The position numbers and the translations under genes were made by a program. Positions 22,891-34,644 of a DNA stretch of 64,000 nucleotides are shown here, in pieces (the first letter of the stretch is position 1; every line of letters begins with the position of its first letter). The notes under the pieces are model-generated. The model had not been told where the DNA came from and searched no databases. It worked only from the letters and a program-made list of their open reading frames with translations. The stretch is from Phaseolus vulgaris (taxonomy: Eukaryota > Streptophyta > Magnoliopsida > Fabales > Fabaceae), in assembly GCF_000499845.2 (NCBI RefSeq), contig NC_023758.2:42143524-42207523 (forward strand), written 5' to 3'.

Positions 22891-25564
22891 AATAAATTTG
22901 TTTTTTTTATTAGATAAGTTAAAACAGGTAAACGTAAGAGAGAATTAAAATGATTGTTAATTACTCATTCTCTCATTATCCCACTGATAATGTGTAAAAT
23001 ATTAGAGAGAATAAATATTCATCTTTAATCTCTCCTAATTAGCTAAGAGTAATAGAAGGTGTTTATCATTAATTCTTTGCTAATTAATTAATAAGAAAAG
23101 TTGTTCAAACCACAAAGTTATCTCTATTTATTTATTAATTAATTGACGAGGGATTAGATAACGATAATTTCAATAATATGTGATTATTCAATATTATTAT
23201 TACATAACATTATTTATTAATTGAACAAAAATTTAATTAACATGCTGAATTAAATATATTTGACTTTATTGCTTTTTATTATGGGTAGTGACGACAAATT
23301 CTTTTCAGAAACACATTTTATCATTAGTTAAAATTGATTGAAAATTATAAATCAAGATTCAAATTTGTTAATAAAAAATAATTTTTGCAAAAAAATATAA
23401 TTTCAATAAATTGCAATTATTAATATAGATAGTATTAAAATGAAAAAAAAATCATATATTATTATAGTCTCGATCAATTTGCACACATGAGTTTTATTAA
23501 CTCCTTTTAGTAAACTGAAAGAATGATTATATGTATATAACTTAATGGAATCATAAAAAGAAAATATTAATAGTTAAGCTTATTTCCACAAATATAATTT
23601 TTATTAAATAAAACTAGATTGTTAATCTTCTAGAGTGTAGATCAGAACTGAAAAGAAAAATTATTTTTTACTTGAATGAAGTAATTTTGAGATTAGATTC
23701 TGCCACATCAAAATTGTATATTAGTTAATGTGTTTCACATTGTAGATATCAAAATAACATTATCTTTAGTTCGTAATAATATAAATTAATATATATCACA
23801 CTCATTTGTTTGGTTTTAATTCAATTACTATTAGAAAATTATGAAATAGAAACTAATTTTAAAGAAAAATAATAATTAATTGTAAATTATGAAATAAAAA
23901 TTAATTTTAAAAAAAAATAATAATTAATTTTATAGTGACTATTAGAGAAACTAAAAACAAATTGTTTTCTAAATTAATTTCTATTATTAGTAAATAATTT
24001 TTAAATTAATATCTAATTAATAACTAAAATTTTAACTAACATTTTTGTTATTTATAGTGAATAAAAACAAAACAAACATCATCACTAGTGAAAACCATCA
24101 GTGCCTAACTCACCATCCCTCAAAAGAAGGGATAAGACCTTAATTGGAAGACTCTGCTACAGTATATACAGCTATACACCCACAATGTCTACGTTTGTAT
24201 TTTATTTTCTTGCAAATAAAAATGTTATATTAATAGAGTCAAGTTAAATAAATATATATATATATATATGTGTAATATATATTTTTGTGATGACTATATT
24301 TGATGTTCACACCTTCAAAACAGGGTTGACTTAAATTTTCTGTGATTTTTTGTTGTGTAGATTTATTTTCAGCAAATCATTGCACACATTAAGAGTAGGC
24401 ACATGAATGGTTCAGTTTTAATGAAAGGACAATGCACCAAAGCAAAATCAAACTAATCTATCTGAAAGGACAACACTTATATTATATTGCTTTTCCCCAC
24501 AGTTTAACTGATTCTAAGGATGCTGAAAACCATATCAAATATTCATAGATATTGGTCCTCTTTTTAAGAATTTTTTCCCTCTCTTGTAATCTTTTTTGGT
24601 TGAGATTATTCAAGGTAGTACATTAGTGATGTTATTTCTGATATTGACTCATCATGTTTCCTAGGTTTGTGGCTAATTATACATATAATTCACACAAAAA
24701 TTAAGACCATGTTCATTTTATTTAGATGATCTATAAGGGGATTTGTTTTTGTTGGTGGCCACACATTTGACTTGTCTGGATCATATATATCATTTCTTTT
24801 CTTTGACATTTTGTGAGCTCTGTTGCTAGGTATTTCTTATTCTTCTTATTGTCACTTTCCATACTTCATAAGCAAATCATATGTCAAATTGAAAAATTAT
24901 ATACAAATAGTTTGGATAGTGAGAGAACATTTATGACAATTATTAGATCATATTCTATAAAATCATTTTATCTGTGAATAAATTAAAATTTGCAGTAAAA
25001 AACAACACACTATTCTCTAGTTTCTTAAAATTTATATAAATATTCTTGGTAATGTTTTGACTGACCAAATGGCAATTATCCTTCTAAGTATTCTTGATTC
25101 TCTCATAAGAAAAAAATTCTGTAATCACAAACGTTGAATATTGTTATTAAACCATACAAATTATAAATAATAGTTAAAGAGTTGCACTTTCTAGTAATGG
25201 CTCAAATACTATGTAATTTGAGTATATAACTTCTGTCGTATAACAATACATGAATGTGCAACAAATAGTGTGAAAAAATAGAAATGTGAGTAAATAGCAG
25301 AAAAAAAATTTGTTTGTATAGAAAAAAACAAATTGTTGAAAGTCAATATGAGTTGATGGTTTGAGCATGAAGTGAAAAGGAATTTTGAAAGGATTATGGC
25401 ATGAAGAGAGATATGCAGAAAGAAAAGACTTAGTGCGCGAATAAAAGGAGATTATGGCAGACAATTTTCAGAAGGCTATGCTTCTGCTTCTTTTATAGTT
25501 AGTATTATACTTTTTTATATACTGTTAATGTTGAAGTTCACTGCATTATCTCATAGATTGTCTT
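22891..25564. other. AT-rich intergenic region
   Basis: No gene is supported. It includes a further inverted-repeat fragment (23830-24060), an (AT)n tract near 24252-24270, and the flank of the copia element. The minus-strand open frame at 25174-25464 is low-complexity and unrecognised. Confidence 0.45.
23830..24060. mobile_element. Fragment of the same inverted-repeat family, left arm duplicated
   Basis: Two successive copies of 'ttatgaaatagaaactaatt' and 'ttatgaaataaaaattaatt' are followed by '...aataataattaatt'. They are then followed by centre motifs such as 'ttaatttctattattagtaaa' that also occur at 38240-38400. The right arm is lost. Confidence 0.5.
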
Positions 25565-25852
25565 TTTTAACAAAGGATACGGTGGATATAAGGTTTTTAA
25601 GAAAGAAATTAATATTAATTTTTTTTAATTCTTAATTATTATTATTTTTTACTTATGTTTAGTTTTTATTTTGTTTTTTCTTATTCTAGTCTTTATTGGC
25701 TTTTATTTTACATTATGTCTTTCTAACTAGATCTAGAATAAGTGTACTGTTTGTATATATTTAGACTATTTGTTTTGATTTCGGTAAGAAAAAAAAAATA
25801 TTCATTTTCATATCCTTTGTCTTTCTTTTTTTTCTTAGTTTTGTATTTATAA
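25565..25852 (+). repeat. 5' LTR of the copia element
   Basis: It aligns with 27815-28123 through blocks such as 'taacaaaggata', 'cttattctagtctttattg' and 'atatatttagact'. The TG/CA termini are decayed. Confidence 0.8.
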
Positions 25853-25871
25853 TATGATATCAGAATTCTGA

Positions 25872-26097
25872 ATGTTACATTTACTTATAGGTGAAGTTGT
25901 TGATCCCCCACCAAAATTTTGTTCTCCTTATGATGTTACTTCAAAGACAAAATTACCGTCTCAACAAATTGGTTTTACTCTTGAATGTTACATTTACTCA
26001 TGGGTGAAGTTGTTGATCCCTCACAAAATTTGTGTTCTCCTTACTATGTTAGTTCAAAGACAAAAGTGCAATCTCAACAAATTGGTTTTACTCATGA
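25872..26097 (+). repeat. Tandem duplication (113 bp) in the gag remnant
   Basis: Copies at 25872-25984 and 25985-26097 both contain 'tgttgatcc', 'ttcaaagacaaa' and 'caacaaattggttttactc'. The reading SQQIGFTHEQYQRLLALLQ after the second copy is typical of the C-terminal end of copia gag. Confidence 0.85.
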
Positions 26098-26141
26098 GCA
26101 GTATCAAAGATTGTTAGCTCTTTTACAACACTTTAAGTCCA

Positions 26142-27167
26142 GTGACAATATTTCAAGTCTCTATTATTCCTTCTAACATGACAACACAATCTGATAATAA
26201 ATTTTGTTCTTCCTTCAGTTCTTGGATTCTTGATAGTGGTGCTACTCGCCACATTTATTCATCCTTAACTCATTTCACTTCATATCGTCAAATTAATCCT
26301 ATTTATGTCAAATTACCAAATGGAAATCAAGTCATTGTCAATTATTTTGGAATTATTTTTCTCAATCAAAATCATATCATAGACAATGTTCTGTATATTC
26401 CTTGTTTCAATTTTAATCTTCTTTCAGTAGCAAAATTAATTGATAACTTTTCTTGTGTTCTTAGTTTTGACTCTAATGGTTGTCACGTTCAAGACAAGAA
26501 TTCCTTGAAAATATTTGGTTCAACTAAGATGTAAGATACACTTTCTATACTCAAGATCTCATCCTATCAAAAGCTTCAAATGAAACCCATCAAATATGCA
26601 CATACCATCAATATTGTTAATGTCAGTGTTAGTGATCTAGAAACCATTTGCCATTTTCAATTAGAACATGTTTCTAACAAATGTATTGATGTTATAATGA
26701 CTAAGTTTCCTTTTGTTAAATATAACAAATCAATTGTTTGTGATGTTTGTCATTTTGCAAAAACAAAAAAGATTTTCATTTCTATTAGTACATCTAAATC
26801 TAAAAAATATTTTGAATTGATTCATGTAGATGTATGAGGACCATACTCAATACCATCAATTTATGGTCATAAATATTTCTTGACCATAGTTAATGATTAT
26901 TCGCTTTTAAAACAAAAATCTGAAGTTGTCAAAACTTTGGAAAATTTTGTTGTTTTTGTTCAAACACAATTTGAGACATCAATAAAAATAATAAGTGATA
27001 ATGAGACTAAATTTTTCATGACTAATTTATTTGTTAACAAAGGAATAGTGCATCAAACATCATGTGTCTATACTTCACAACAAAATAACATAGTTGAAAG
27101 AAAACATGGTCATATATTAAATGTAGTAAGAACTCTCATGATACAATCTCATTTACCCAAAATTTAA
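26142..27167 (+). pseudogene. Copia pol remnant: protease, GAG-pre-integrase and integrase
   Basis: The frame at 26142-26534 contains WILDSGATRHI, the aspartic protease active site D-S-G-A, and VLYIPCFNFNLLSVAKL. The frame at 26580-26837 has HFQLEHVSN...VCDVCHFAKTKK, with the zinc-binding Cys/His pattern before the integrase. The frame at 26880-27167 has IISDNETKFF...QQNNIVERKHGHILNVVRTL, the second catalytic Asp and the conserved Glu of the DDE integrase. The first integrase Asp region (VDV stop GPYS) is broken by a stop. The pieces lie in different frames, so no full polyprotein is possible. Confidence 0.88.
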
Positions 27168-27589
27168 TAGTCATATTATATGATACATGTTGCGCATACT
27201 ATAAACGTGCTTCCAACATTTGTTTTAAATTATTCTTCTCCTCATGAAATGTTTTACAAAAATGCATCAGATTTTAATGGATTAAAGGTGTTTGGATCTT
27301 TGTGCTATGCTAGCACTTTGTCAACAAAAAAAAAAAAATTGATCTAAAAGCATCAAAATGTGTTTTTATTGGTTTTAAAAAGGGGACAAAAGGATTTGTT
27401 CTGTTCAATCTAGATAAATTTTTGTGTCTAAAGATGTTGTCTTTTATGAAAATGTTTTTCATATCAAAGGGTTCAAGATACTAGCAATGAAACTAATAGT
27501 CCTAACATTCATGATCAAATTTTGTTTACTAAAGATCAACTTGTTTTGAGCAACTATCTCTTTTGTATTATGAAAATGACTTAGCAAGA

Positions 27590-27810
27590 CACATTGTAAC
27601 AAATCCAGTGTTTCATGAGTGTACGAAACACATAGAAATAGATTGTCTCATTGTTAGGAAAAAATTGAAAAAGGGTCTCATACATTTGCTTCCCATTTCT
27701 ACCACAAAGCAATTGGCTGGCTGACATTTATACTAAAGCCTTAAGTCCTCAATATTTCAAAAGTATTTGTTTCAAGCTGGGTCTCATCAATATTTGTTCT
27801 CCAGCTTGTG
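27590..27810 (+). pseudogene. Copia RNase H C-terminal remnant
   Basis: The reading NPVFHECTKHIEIDCLIVRK, then STTKQLA, a frameshift, and IYTKALSPQYF is the conserved end of Ty1/copia RNase H (usually RTKHIEIDCHFVREK ... Q-A-D-I-F-T-K). It directly precedes the right LTR. Confidence 0.85.
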
Positions 27811-27814
27811 GGAG

Positions 27815-28123
27815 CCTAACAAAGGATATGGATACAAGACTTCTAGGAGGAAGCTAATATTAATTTTGTCTTTTCTAATTCTTAATTATTTCTTTTTGCA
27901 CTTATGTATAATCTTTATTTTGTCTTTTCTTATTCTAGTCTTTATTGACTTTTATTTATATTATGTCTCTTTAACTAGACCTAGAATGAGTGTATTGCTT
28001 TTATATATTTAGACTCTTTGTTTTGATCTCGGTAAGGAAAAGAAAATAGAAAAAATATTCTTTCTCATGTCATGTGCCTTCCTTTTTTTCTCTTTTGTTT
28101 TATCTCAGTTTTTTGTTTATAAT
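27815..28123 (+). repeat. 3' LTR of the copia element
   Basis: It begins at 'cctaacaaaggatatgg' after the polypurine-like tract and ends near 'tttgtttataataat', matching the left LTR end 'ttgtatttataatatg'. Confidence 0.8.
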
Positions 28124-28199
28124 AATTTTTGTGATAAACAAAATTCAGCCCTCAAATTAAATTCTAATTGTTATTACAAAGATCAGATTTCCTCTATCA

Positions 28200-28560
28200 A
28201 GACTCTTGTCTTCTATCTCGTTGGTCTTTTGGTCTCTTAGTCTCTGGGTGGTGGGTACCTGCAAAGAGACGTTCAAGTCAACGGTGTATATGTCTAGTTC
28301 ACGTGTATTATAGTCTAAGAATCATTATCTTTTTACTTTAGAATCCTCACTTATCTATAGTTTTCCTATGGACCTGAGGATTATCCCAGGCTCACTAAGG
28401 CCTAATACTTTCTTAATATTGCTTAGGGAGTGATTAGTTAATTACATTGTGATTAGTCTTTATTGTGAATTCCCTCTCATTGTGTTCGAGTACTGAGTCA
28501 TTCTTTGGTGTTTAATGTTGTTTGGACCGACTGACTGGTATGCCGAGAGTGTCATTCAGT
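28200..28560. repeat. Possible solo LTR or LTR fragment
   Basis: The stretch containing 'gggtacctgcaaagagacgt' followed by 'tcaagtcaacggtgtat' resembles an LTR segment I associate with legume retroelements. No internal domains or partner copy are present in this window. Boundaries are approximate. Confidence 0.35.
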
Positions 28561-30538
28561 AATCAGCAGTACACTAATAAAATTATGCATATGGTGAAAT
28601 GATAAAAATTGAATGGATAAGAGAAGTTGACGAATTCTAAGAGTGCATAAGTGTATAAACAGATAATGTCATACACAATTGTTTGCAGAGCAATGCTACA
28701 TAGCTATAATAACAAAATGATAATGTTAAACCATAAAAATTAGAAGAAATGATTCATAATTTATCAAGAGTCACGATTCATTATTAGGTATAGCAAAATA
28801 GAAAAAATACATTGCCATAAGAATTTACAACATCAGTTCTTTCTGTTTACAAGAATGAAAACTATAGCATTTACTTATTCAAATTCTTCCTGACTAAAAC
28901 GCTAAGTATTGCTGGTTGTAGAAATTTTATAAAAGAACCTTCAAGTCAAAATTCAACACCCATTGTATGCATTAATACTGTAAATAACTTTTACAGTGTT
29001 AATCTGTCATCAATTGGTTAAACTTTAACGATGATTTCTTATTGATTAACTGTGTATGTAAATTCTTATGTTGACCGTGAATACAATTAAACTCAATTTT
29101 GAAATTCACAGTCAAATAAAGTTTGTGATAGAAGTACTATGGTTTTCTCTCTTTTGTTACAGTTTCCATTTTTAGTAGGTTCAACCATCCAGTGTCAGAC
29201 ACAATAACAATCACCAAAACTAATTTTGATGCTGAAAACAAACCTGTAACAAGTTACCACTGTCATCCATGCCATATTTGACATTCCCAAAATCTAGCAT
29301 TCTTCCACATTGGACTAAAACAATTGTCTTGAAAGAAAAACTGGGGGGTGATTACTGGTATATGACATTAAAGAATGCCTGATAGGTTACTATGTTCATA
29401 GTCATAATAAAATTACAGCAAGGAAACATTCACTAAAATTTTCCTCTAAACAGATGATCTTTGAGCCCTTGGAATTGGCCACCTTGGAATTAAGATATTC
29501 CAGAGAGAAACAGCATTAATTACACTTTAAATATTAAAAGCATTAGTGTTATATTATTAGTCATTAAAATGAGTTATACAGGACTAGTTCCAAAACAAAC
29601 TCTTCTCAATCAAATCCATTATTGTAAGAGTTAAGTAGAAAACAAAAAATAATCATGCACCCATCATGCGAGAAGATACTTGGGATAGTTCATGATTATG
29701 GTTTTCTTGTCCTAGGATACTATTGAGTGTATTTGTTTTGGACTTTTCTTAGTTGAAGCCTCTTGGGTAGCTTCTATAATAGTTTTTATGAATATGTTTG
29801 GACGAGTCTATCTCTAAAGTAGTTCTAGAGGAAAAAATTAAGAAGAAAAACAAAATGAGAATTTTGAAAAGTTAAAAATAGCTTTTGCACAAAGTTAGGA
29901 AAATTAGAGAAATTACATGAGAGAATTTCTACATGTCCTACTTACAATAAAGACTCCACAAACACCATAGATCTATTATCACCTCCTGGGACTGAAAAAC
30001 AAGATTAGGCACACGGCAAATTCACAAGGGTTGGAATCCTAACCCTGACATTTATTACAAGGTTGATCCTAGAACCCATCTTGGAGTCAAAATACACCTC
30101 ACTATGCAAAGGTATGAGAAGGTTACTATATAAGGATATGTAAAGAGACTGTTTATGGTCACCAAGGCACAATTTTACCCTTAGGTCAGAACATGCCCCC
30201 TAGAACTTCTACTCTTCTATATGAATGAAACTTTTCTTCCACTATTCTTGAACTGTGAGTTTAGGAGGTCATCTAACATTCACAATACAAAATTATAACT
30301 GCATATCCATAGAGTTGTACCTTGGTCTTACACTTTTCGTTAATCCCCTTGATCTCTTTCAGGCAAATATCTGTCAGAAATTTCCCACAGAGCAAGACCT
30401 GCCAACAAGAGGTGCACTATTGTCTCCAAGATCATGACATTTTTGTATCTTGCAGTGCACATCCTTCAGCTTCCCTCATTAGTGCTTCACACTGTCCTGT
30501 CCAACCCATCAAGGATGGATTCTGAAACATTTAACTTT
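28561..30538. other. Intergenic region downstream of the receptor kinase
   Basis: No coding exon or repeat was recognised. The part nearest 30538 should contain the 3' untranslated region of the minus-strand receptor kinase gene. Short open frames at 30255-30525 show no domain. Confidence 0.45.
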
Positions 30539-32446
30539 TCATGAGCTCACAAACCCACATCCTGAGCTCATCCCAGAGCAATCACCATCATACATCACAT
30601 AGTGCCCATGCATCAGTGGCCTATCTGGAATTGGTGGGACCTCTATATCCCCTTCTAACATCTTCAAGGCATTCAAAATTGTTGGCCTTGAAGCAACCAT
30701 TACGTGAGAAGAAAGAATTCCAACCAGCAAAAACCTCTCCATTATGTTTCTAGCACAATTTCCATCTCCTAACATAGAAGCATCCAAAGCCTCTCCTATG
30801 TTTCCAGATTTCATTAATGACCATACCCAATCTGTGATCAAGAAAACCGGTGTCCCTGATGAAGACAACTCAAGGGCTTTTCTTCCACACATTATCTCAA
30901 GAACAACCACACCAAAGCTGTAGACGTCACTCTTCTCAGTTAGCTGACCATAGAGTGCATATTCAGGTGCTACATATCCACGAGTTCCAACTACCATTGT
31001 ATTTAGAAGAGACGTACTTATACTGCTCTGTTTGACTAGCCCAAAATCTCCAACCCTCGCCCTCATATCTGCATCAAGTAGTATATTGGTGGCTTTGATA
31101 TCTCTGTGATACACTGCAGGTTTAACTCCAAAGTGCAAATAAACCAATGCATTTGCCACATCCAAGACTATGCCTTTTCTTTGAGTCCAAGTCAGGGGTT
31201 TCTTTGTATATTGATTATCTAACTTGGTTGGAAAAAGATGGCCTTGAAGGCTTCCATTTGGCATATATTCATGAACTAGATATCTTCCTCTGTACTCAAG
31301 ATTGTGATTCTCATCAACCACACAACACCCTCTTAGTGGTACCAGATTACGGTGCTTCAAGTTGCTAACAATCTCAATCTCACTGTAGAACAGAGCATCT
31401 CCTTGAGAATCGGATTCTTGAAGCCTTTTCACCGCAACCACTGTGCCATCAGGTAGAATGCCCTTGTAAACCATCCCAAACCCACCTCTGCCAATGAAGT
31501 TACGAGGTGAAAAATTGTTGGTGGCCCTCACAAGACTCTCAATTTCAAACCAAGTTAACACTGTATTTGGTCTCAGCCTTAGCCCGAACCTTTGTTCCTG
31601 TAGTTCAGCATAGGAAAGCAAATTTTCAACACTTCTTCTCTTGGTGTACCAAAAATACAACCCTAATCCTAACAACACGATTACCAAGACTGCAAGTGAA
31701 GCTACAAACAAACCAAGCATAAGAGCACGATGGCCATCCCTTGAATCAACCTGTGAATTAACCATCAAAATCAAAACGCAAGACAAAGCACCTCTGCTCT
31801 CAGGGCCATACTCATTGGCAACTCCAGCCATGTAAAGTGCTGTGAAGTAAAAGCAATCTTGGGAATGTGATTCATTACCATCAATGGCACTAAGCTTCTG
31901 CTGAACCTTGTACCCCTCAGCCACGCACTTGTTGCATTGGTTTTTATCACTAAGATCTGGTTTACACGCAGTGTCGAGATGTGGTGTAGAACCAAGCCTG
32001 GTGAGCCAATCTTCCATGTTTTGAATCCGAGCACAGATGTCAGGAGTGATGACAAATTGCTGTGGATCAAAGCAGGAGGAAACAAGACTGTTGGGAAGTG
32101 AGAGGGATGTGAGATTGGATTGGAAGTGTTGGAGGCAAGAGATAGATGTGGGGAGGTTGGCCAGTTGGAAAAGAGAGTTATCCTTGAGGTTTTGTGCAAG
32201 AGCTACACCAAAGAGGGATAAGAGAGTTTGGCAACAAAGACTTGTACTTGTTTGGTATTGGGATTCCAAGGGTTGGAAATTATGGCAGGAAGAGATGTTC
32301 CAAGGGACTGTTTGAACAAAATTCATGGCCACTGGGCATGTAGAACTGTTAATAGGTGAAATGGTGGGAGAAGGAGAGGGAGAGGGTGTTGCTGAGCTTG
32401 GATTTGATGCTACCAAAAAGATCAAAACCACAAAAATGGATTCCAT
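30539..32446 (-). CDS. SPARK-domain receptor-like protein kinase (At1g11050 type)
   Basis: This is a single-exon gene of 635 aa. The Met at 32446 is chosen over one 90 bp upstream because it starts a clean signal peptide ([14 protein letters not shown]). A Pro/Ser-rich linker (20-30) follows. A Cys-rich extracellular SPARK-type domain (about 37-230) contains [20 protein letters not shown] and the CNKCVAEG motif. One transmembrane helix lies at 241-266 and a kinase domain at about 313-600. Kinase motifs are GRGGFGMV (319-326), Lys340, HRD (447-449), DFG (467-469) and APE (493-495). All catalytic residues are present, so activity is plausible. The RD-type loop suggests activation-loop phosphorylation. 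Family members sit in the plasma membrane; ligands for this clade are not known to me. SPARK kinases include ARK1 of arbuscular mycorrhizal symbiosis, but this sequence looks closer to At1g11050. Confidence 0.93.
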   Translation of the reverse strand: MESIFVVLIFLVASNPSSATPSPSPSPTISPINSSTCPVAMNFVQTVPWNISSCHNFQPLESQYQTSTSLCCQTLLSLFGVALAQNLKDNSLFQLANLPTSISCLQHFQSNLTSLSLPNSLVSSCFDPQQFVITPDICARIQNMEDWLTRLGSTPHLDTACKPDLSDKNQCNKCVAEGYKVQQKLSAIDGNESHSQDCFYFTALYMAGVANEYGPESRGALSCVLILMVNSQVDSRDGHRALMLGLFVASLAVLVIVLLGLGLYFWYTKRRSVENLLSYAELQEQRFGLRLRPNTVLTWFEIESLVRATNNFSPRNFIGRGGFGMVYKGILPDGTVVAVKRLQESDSQGDALFYSEIEIVSNLKHRNLVPLRGCCVVDENHNLEYRGRYLVHEYMPNGSLQGHLFPTKLDNQYTKKPLTWTQRKGIVLDVANALVYLHFGVKPAVYHRDIKATNILLDADMRARVGDFGLVKQSSISTSLLNTMVVGTRGYVAPEYALYGQLTEKSDVYSFGVVVLEIMCGRKALELSSSGTPVFLITDWVWSLMKSGNIGEALDASMLGDGNCARNIMERFLLVGILSSHVMVASRPTILNALKMLEGDIEVPPIPDRPLMHGHYVMYDGDCSGMSSGCGFVSS

Positions 32447-32918
32447 ATTGATGAGTTTGATGAAGTTGAATACTTTGTTTCTATCAATGTAGTTGGGATC
32501 ATAAGATGCATACTTTTTTGGTTTGATGTTCATCAATAGCCTCCAACATTTTGTGGCATAACTTACTTTCTAAGAACACTGACACAGACAAGGCCAAGAT
32601 GGTACCTTAAACCAAAGGGTATGAATCAGATGTGAGGAGGCTTTATGCTTCAGGCGGTGGAGAGTACCAGGGTGACAAGAAAAAAAGAAGCGACACCAAA
32701 TTTCAAATGTCAGGCGTAACTATCACAAGTTTTGCTCAAAATTGTCGAATACACAATTCAGACAAAAACTATAAAATATTTCACAAATCCATAAAAAGTA
32801 TTATAAGCACTCAAGTTATATTCTTTTTTACTATATTCTTTGCGCGTGCTAAACCTTATTTTCTGTGTGTGTATATATGTAGAAAAGTCAAAAACATTCA
32901 TTTCGAAGTAAGAAAACG

Positions 32919-32920
<2 letters not shown>

Positions 32921-32966
<46 letters not shown>
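32921..32966. repeat. Compound microsatellite (TA)n then (TG)n
   Basis: About 30 bp of TA repeats pass directly into about 16 bp of TG repeats. Confidence 0.95.
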
Positions 32967-34178
32967 AATATGAAAAGATGTTTTTCTCTATAAGTTTCAA
33001 CCAAAATCACACAAAGTAAAAGATTCTCAGTATATCTTCAATATAAGATTATGACTAGAATTATAAGTTTAAAAATTGGATCTTATAAAAATATTTTATC
33101 ATAATATAATAATAGAACATGAAATTTAAAACTATAAATTTTAAATAGGATCTTCAATCATAAAAATAAAAGCTTAAGATATAAATAGAAGTCGTATAAA
33201 ATGTTTTCATTTAAACAAAAATAGTAAAAATATTTACAAAGTGGCCCGCGTGAAATATATGTTATACCCAAATGCAGTATAGATTGGGTCAAAGAAGAGA
33301 CAAACCTTTGTTTTGTTTCTCTTGTTTTCTCAAGAGAAGTCGCATTCACTTCTGATATGCTATATGAATAAATTAATTAATACTAAATTAGCAGAATACA
33401 GTGTTTGCACATTATAACATAGAATTGAAGTTCTTCAAAGCGAGTGGTTGAAGACTTCTTTCTTTAGTAGTAGTTGAAACCTAAAACTCCTTTTTCAACA
33501 TATTAAACTTAAGAGTCAAGCTTTTACCTTTAATATCTGAGTCTTTTCAAATAACAGCTCATTACAAAATTTAATGAATTGTTGTCGTATGAGTTTTTAT
33601 TAAATAATTAACATTTAATTGAAGAAGTATAAAGAGAAGAGCAACAGCCTAATAAAGTTAATTTCATTCTATAAAAGTATTTTCTTGATAGAAAAAATAA
33701 TTTTACTAAAACTGTTTATAGCTCACAACTGACTTCGATCCACATCTTACGGACACTGCCACGACACGGAAATACATATAACTTTTAAAATGTAAAACAC
33801 TGGGACAAGGATCTATATATTATATAATTTTGAATTATATAGATTGAAAATAAATATTTATGGGCAAAAGTATATTTCAAATTCTTTTGGGAGCAGGAAA
33901 ATATTTTTCATGACTGATTCAAAAAAAATTGTTCCTTATTTTTATAATCATAATAAAAATTTATACAATAAATTTGAGTTTTTAAAAACAGACACTTCAC
34001 TTATAAGTGTGCTACGAGTGTCAACGTCGATACGTGTGTCCGACACGGATACGCTATTTAAGAAAAGTGTCTGTCCACATCTCAAACTAGCCTTTGGTTA
34101 TCCCAAGATTAATCGTGATATTTTTTTAATAAGAATTAGGTAGAAAAGTTTTGTATTTAAATTTTATAAGATTTTTAT

Positions 34179-34560
34179 ATGATAATAACATTCTACTTTG
34201 TATCCTGTGTAAGGCAAGTTGGTAAAAAGGAACAATGGTTGCATTTTGACCCAGAAAGGATGATTAGAAAACAAGTTCGTCAAAGGAGTGGTGCTGCAGT
34301 CTTGATTGGCGAAAGGAAACATCTTTGGTTTAGCAGACAAGAACACAAATTCGAAAAGTTATTGAGACCCCTATATTGAATGGACTCAGTCTGCTCCATT
34401 CTGAAAAGGTCATTCGAGGGAAAAAGAAGCAACCTCCAAGAAAAAGAAATGAAGCAAAAGATATAATCTCATCAAAGATTGGTGCTACTATTGACCAGTT
34501 ATGCTAAATGCAAAAAGTCATCGCAAATATGATAAAGATTAAAAAAAACCTTATCAAATT
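34179..34560 (+). other. Unrecognised coding-like stretch
   Basis: From about 34210 a frame reads QVGKKEQWLHFDPERMIRKQ and then VRQRSGAAVLIGERKHLWFS, followed by a stop at 34377. The same frame continues with lysine-rich sequence (SILKRSFEGKKKQPPRKRN). The amino-acid composition is protein-like, unlike the surrounding AT-rich noise. I cannot assign it; it may be a decayed transposon ORF or a lost gene's exon. Confidence 0.3.
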
Positions 34561-34644
34561 TTCTAGTAAGGTGCATGAATTTCTTCAACACCACCAATGA
34601 TCGCCACAACAGAAGCACAATAATGATATCAATGCCCTTTATAA

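Larger units (their letters stand above)
25565..28123 (+). mobile_element. Ty1/copia LTR retrotransposon, internally deleted
   Basis: Related direct repeats bound the element: a left LTR at about 25565-25852 and a right LTR at about 27815-28123. A primer-binding-site-like 'tgatatcagaat' follows the left LTR, similar to the TGGTATCAGAGC of plant copia elements. A degenerate purine tract 'ttgtgggag' precedes the right LTR. Internal remnants run protease, GAG-pre-integrase, integrase, then a jump to the end of RNase H, the Ty1/copia order. Nearly all of gag and reverse transcriptase are gone and many stops are present. The total of about 2.6 kb compares with roughly 5 kb for an intact element. 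LTR differences are numerous, so the insertion is old. No clear 5-bp target duplication was found. Confidence 0.88.
32447..34644. other. Intergenic region between the receptor kinase and the COG0354 gene
   Basis: This includes the upstream region of the receptor kinase, a (TA)n(TG)n microsatellite at 32921-32966, and an AT-rich stretch. Around 34010-34060 there is 'gtcaacgtcgatacgtgtgt' followed by 'ccgacacggatacg', a motif I associate with dispersed legume repeats. Confidence 0.45.

Noticed and set aside
30541..32315. Plus-strand open frames opposite the receptor kinase
   Set aside because: They are shadows of the 635-codon minus-strand gene and have no independent support.
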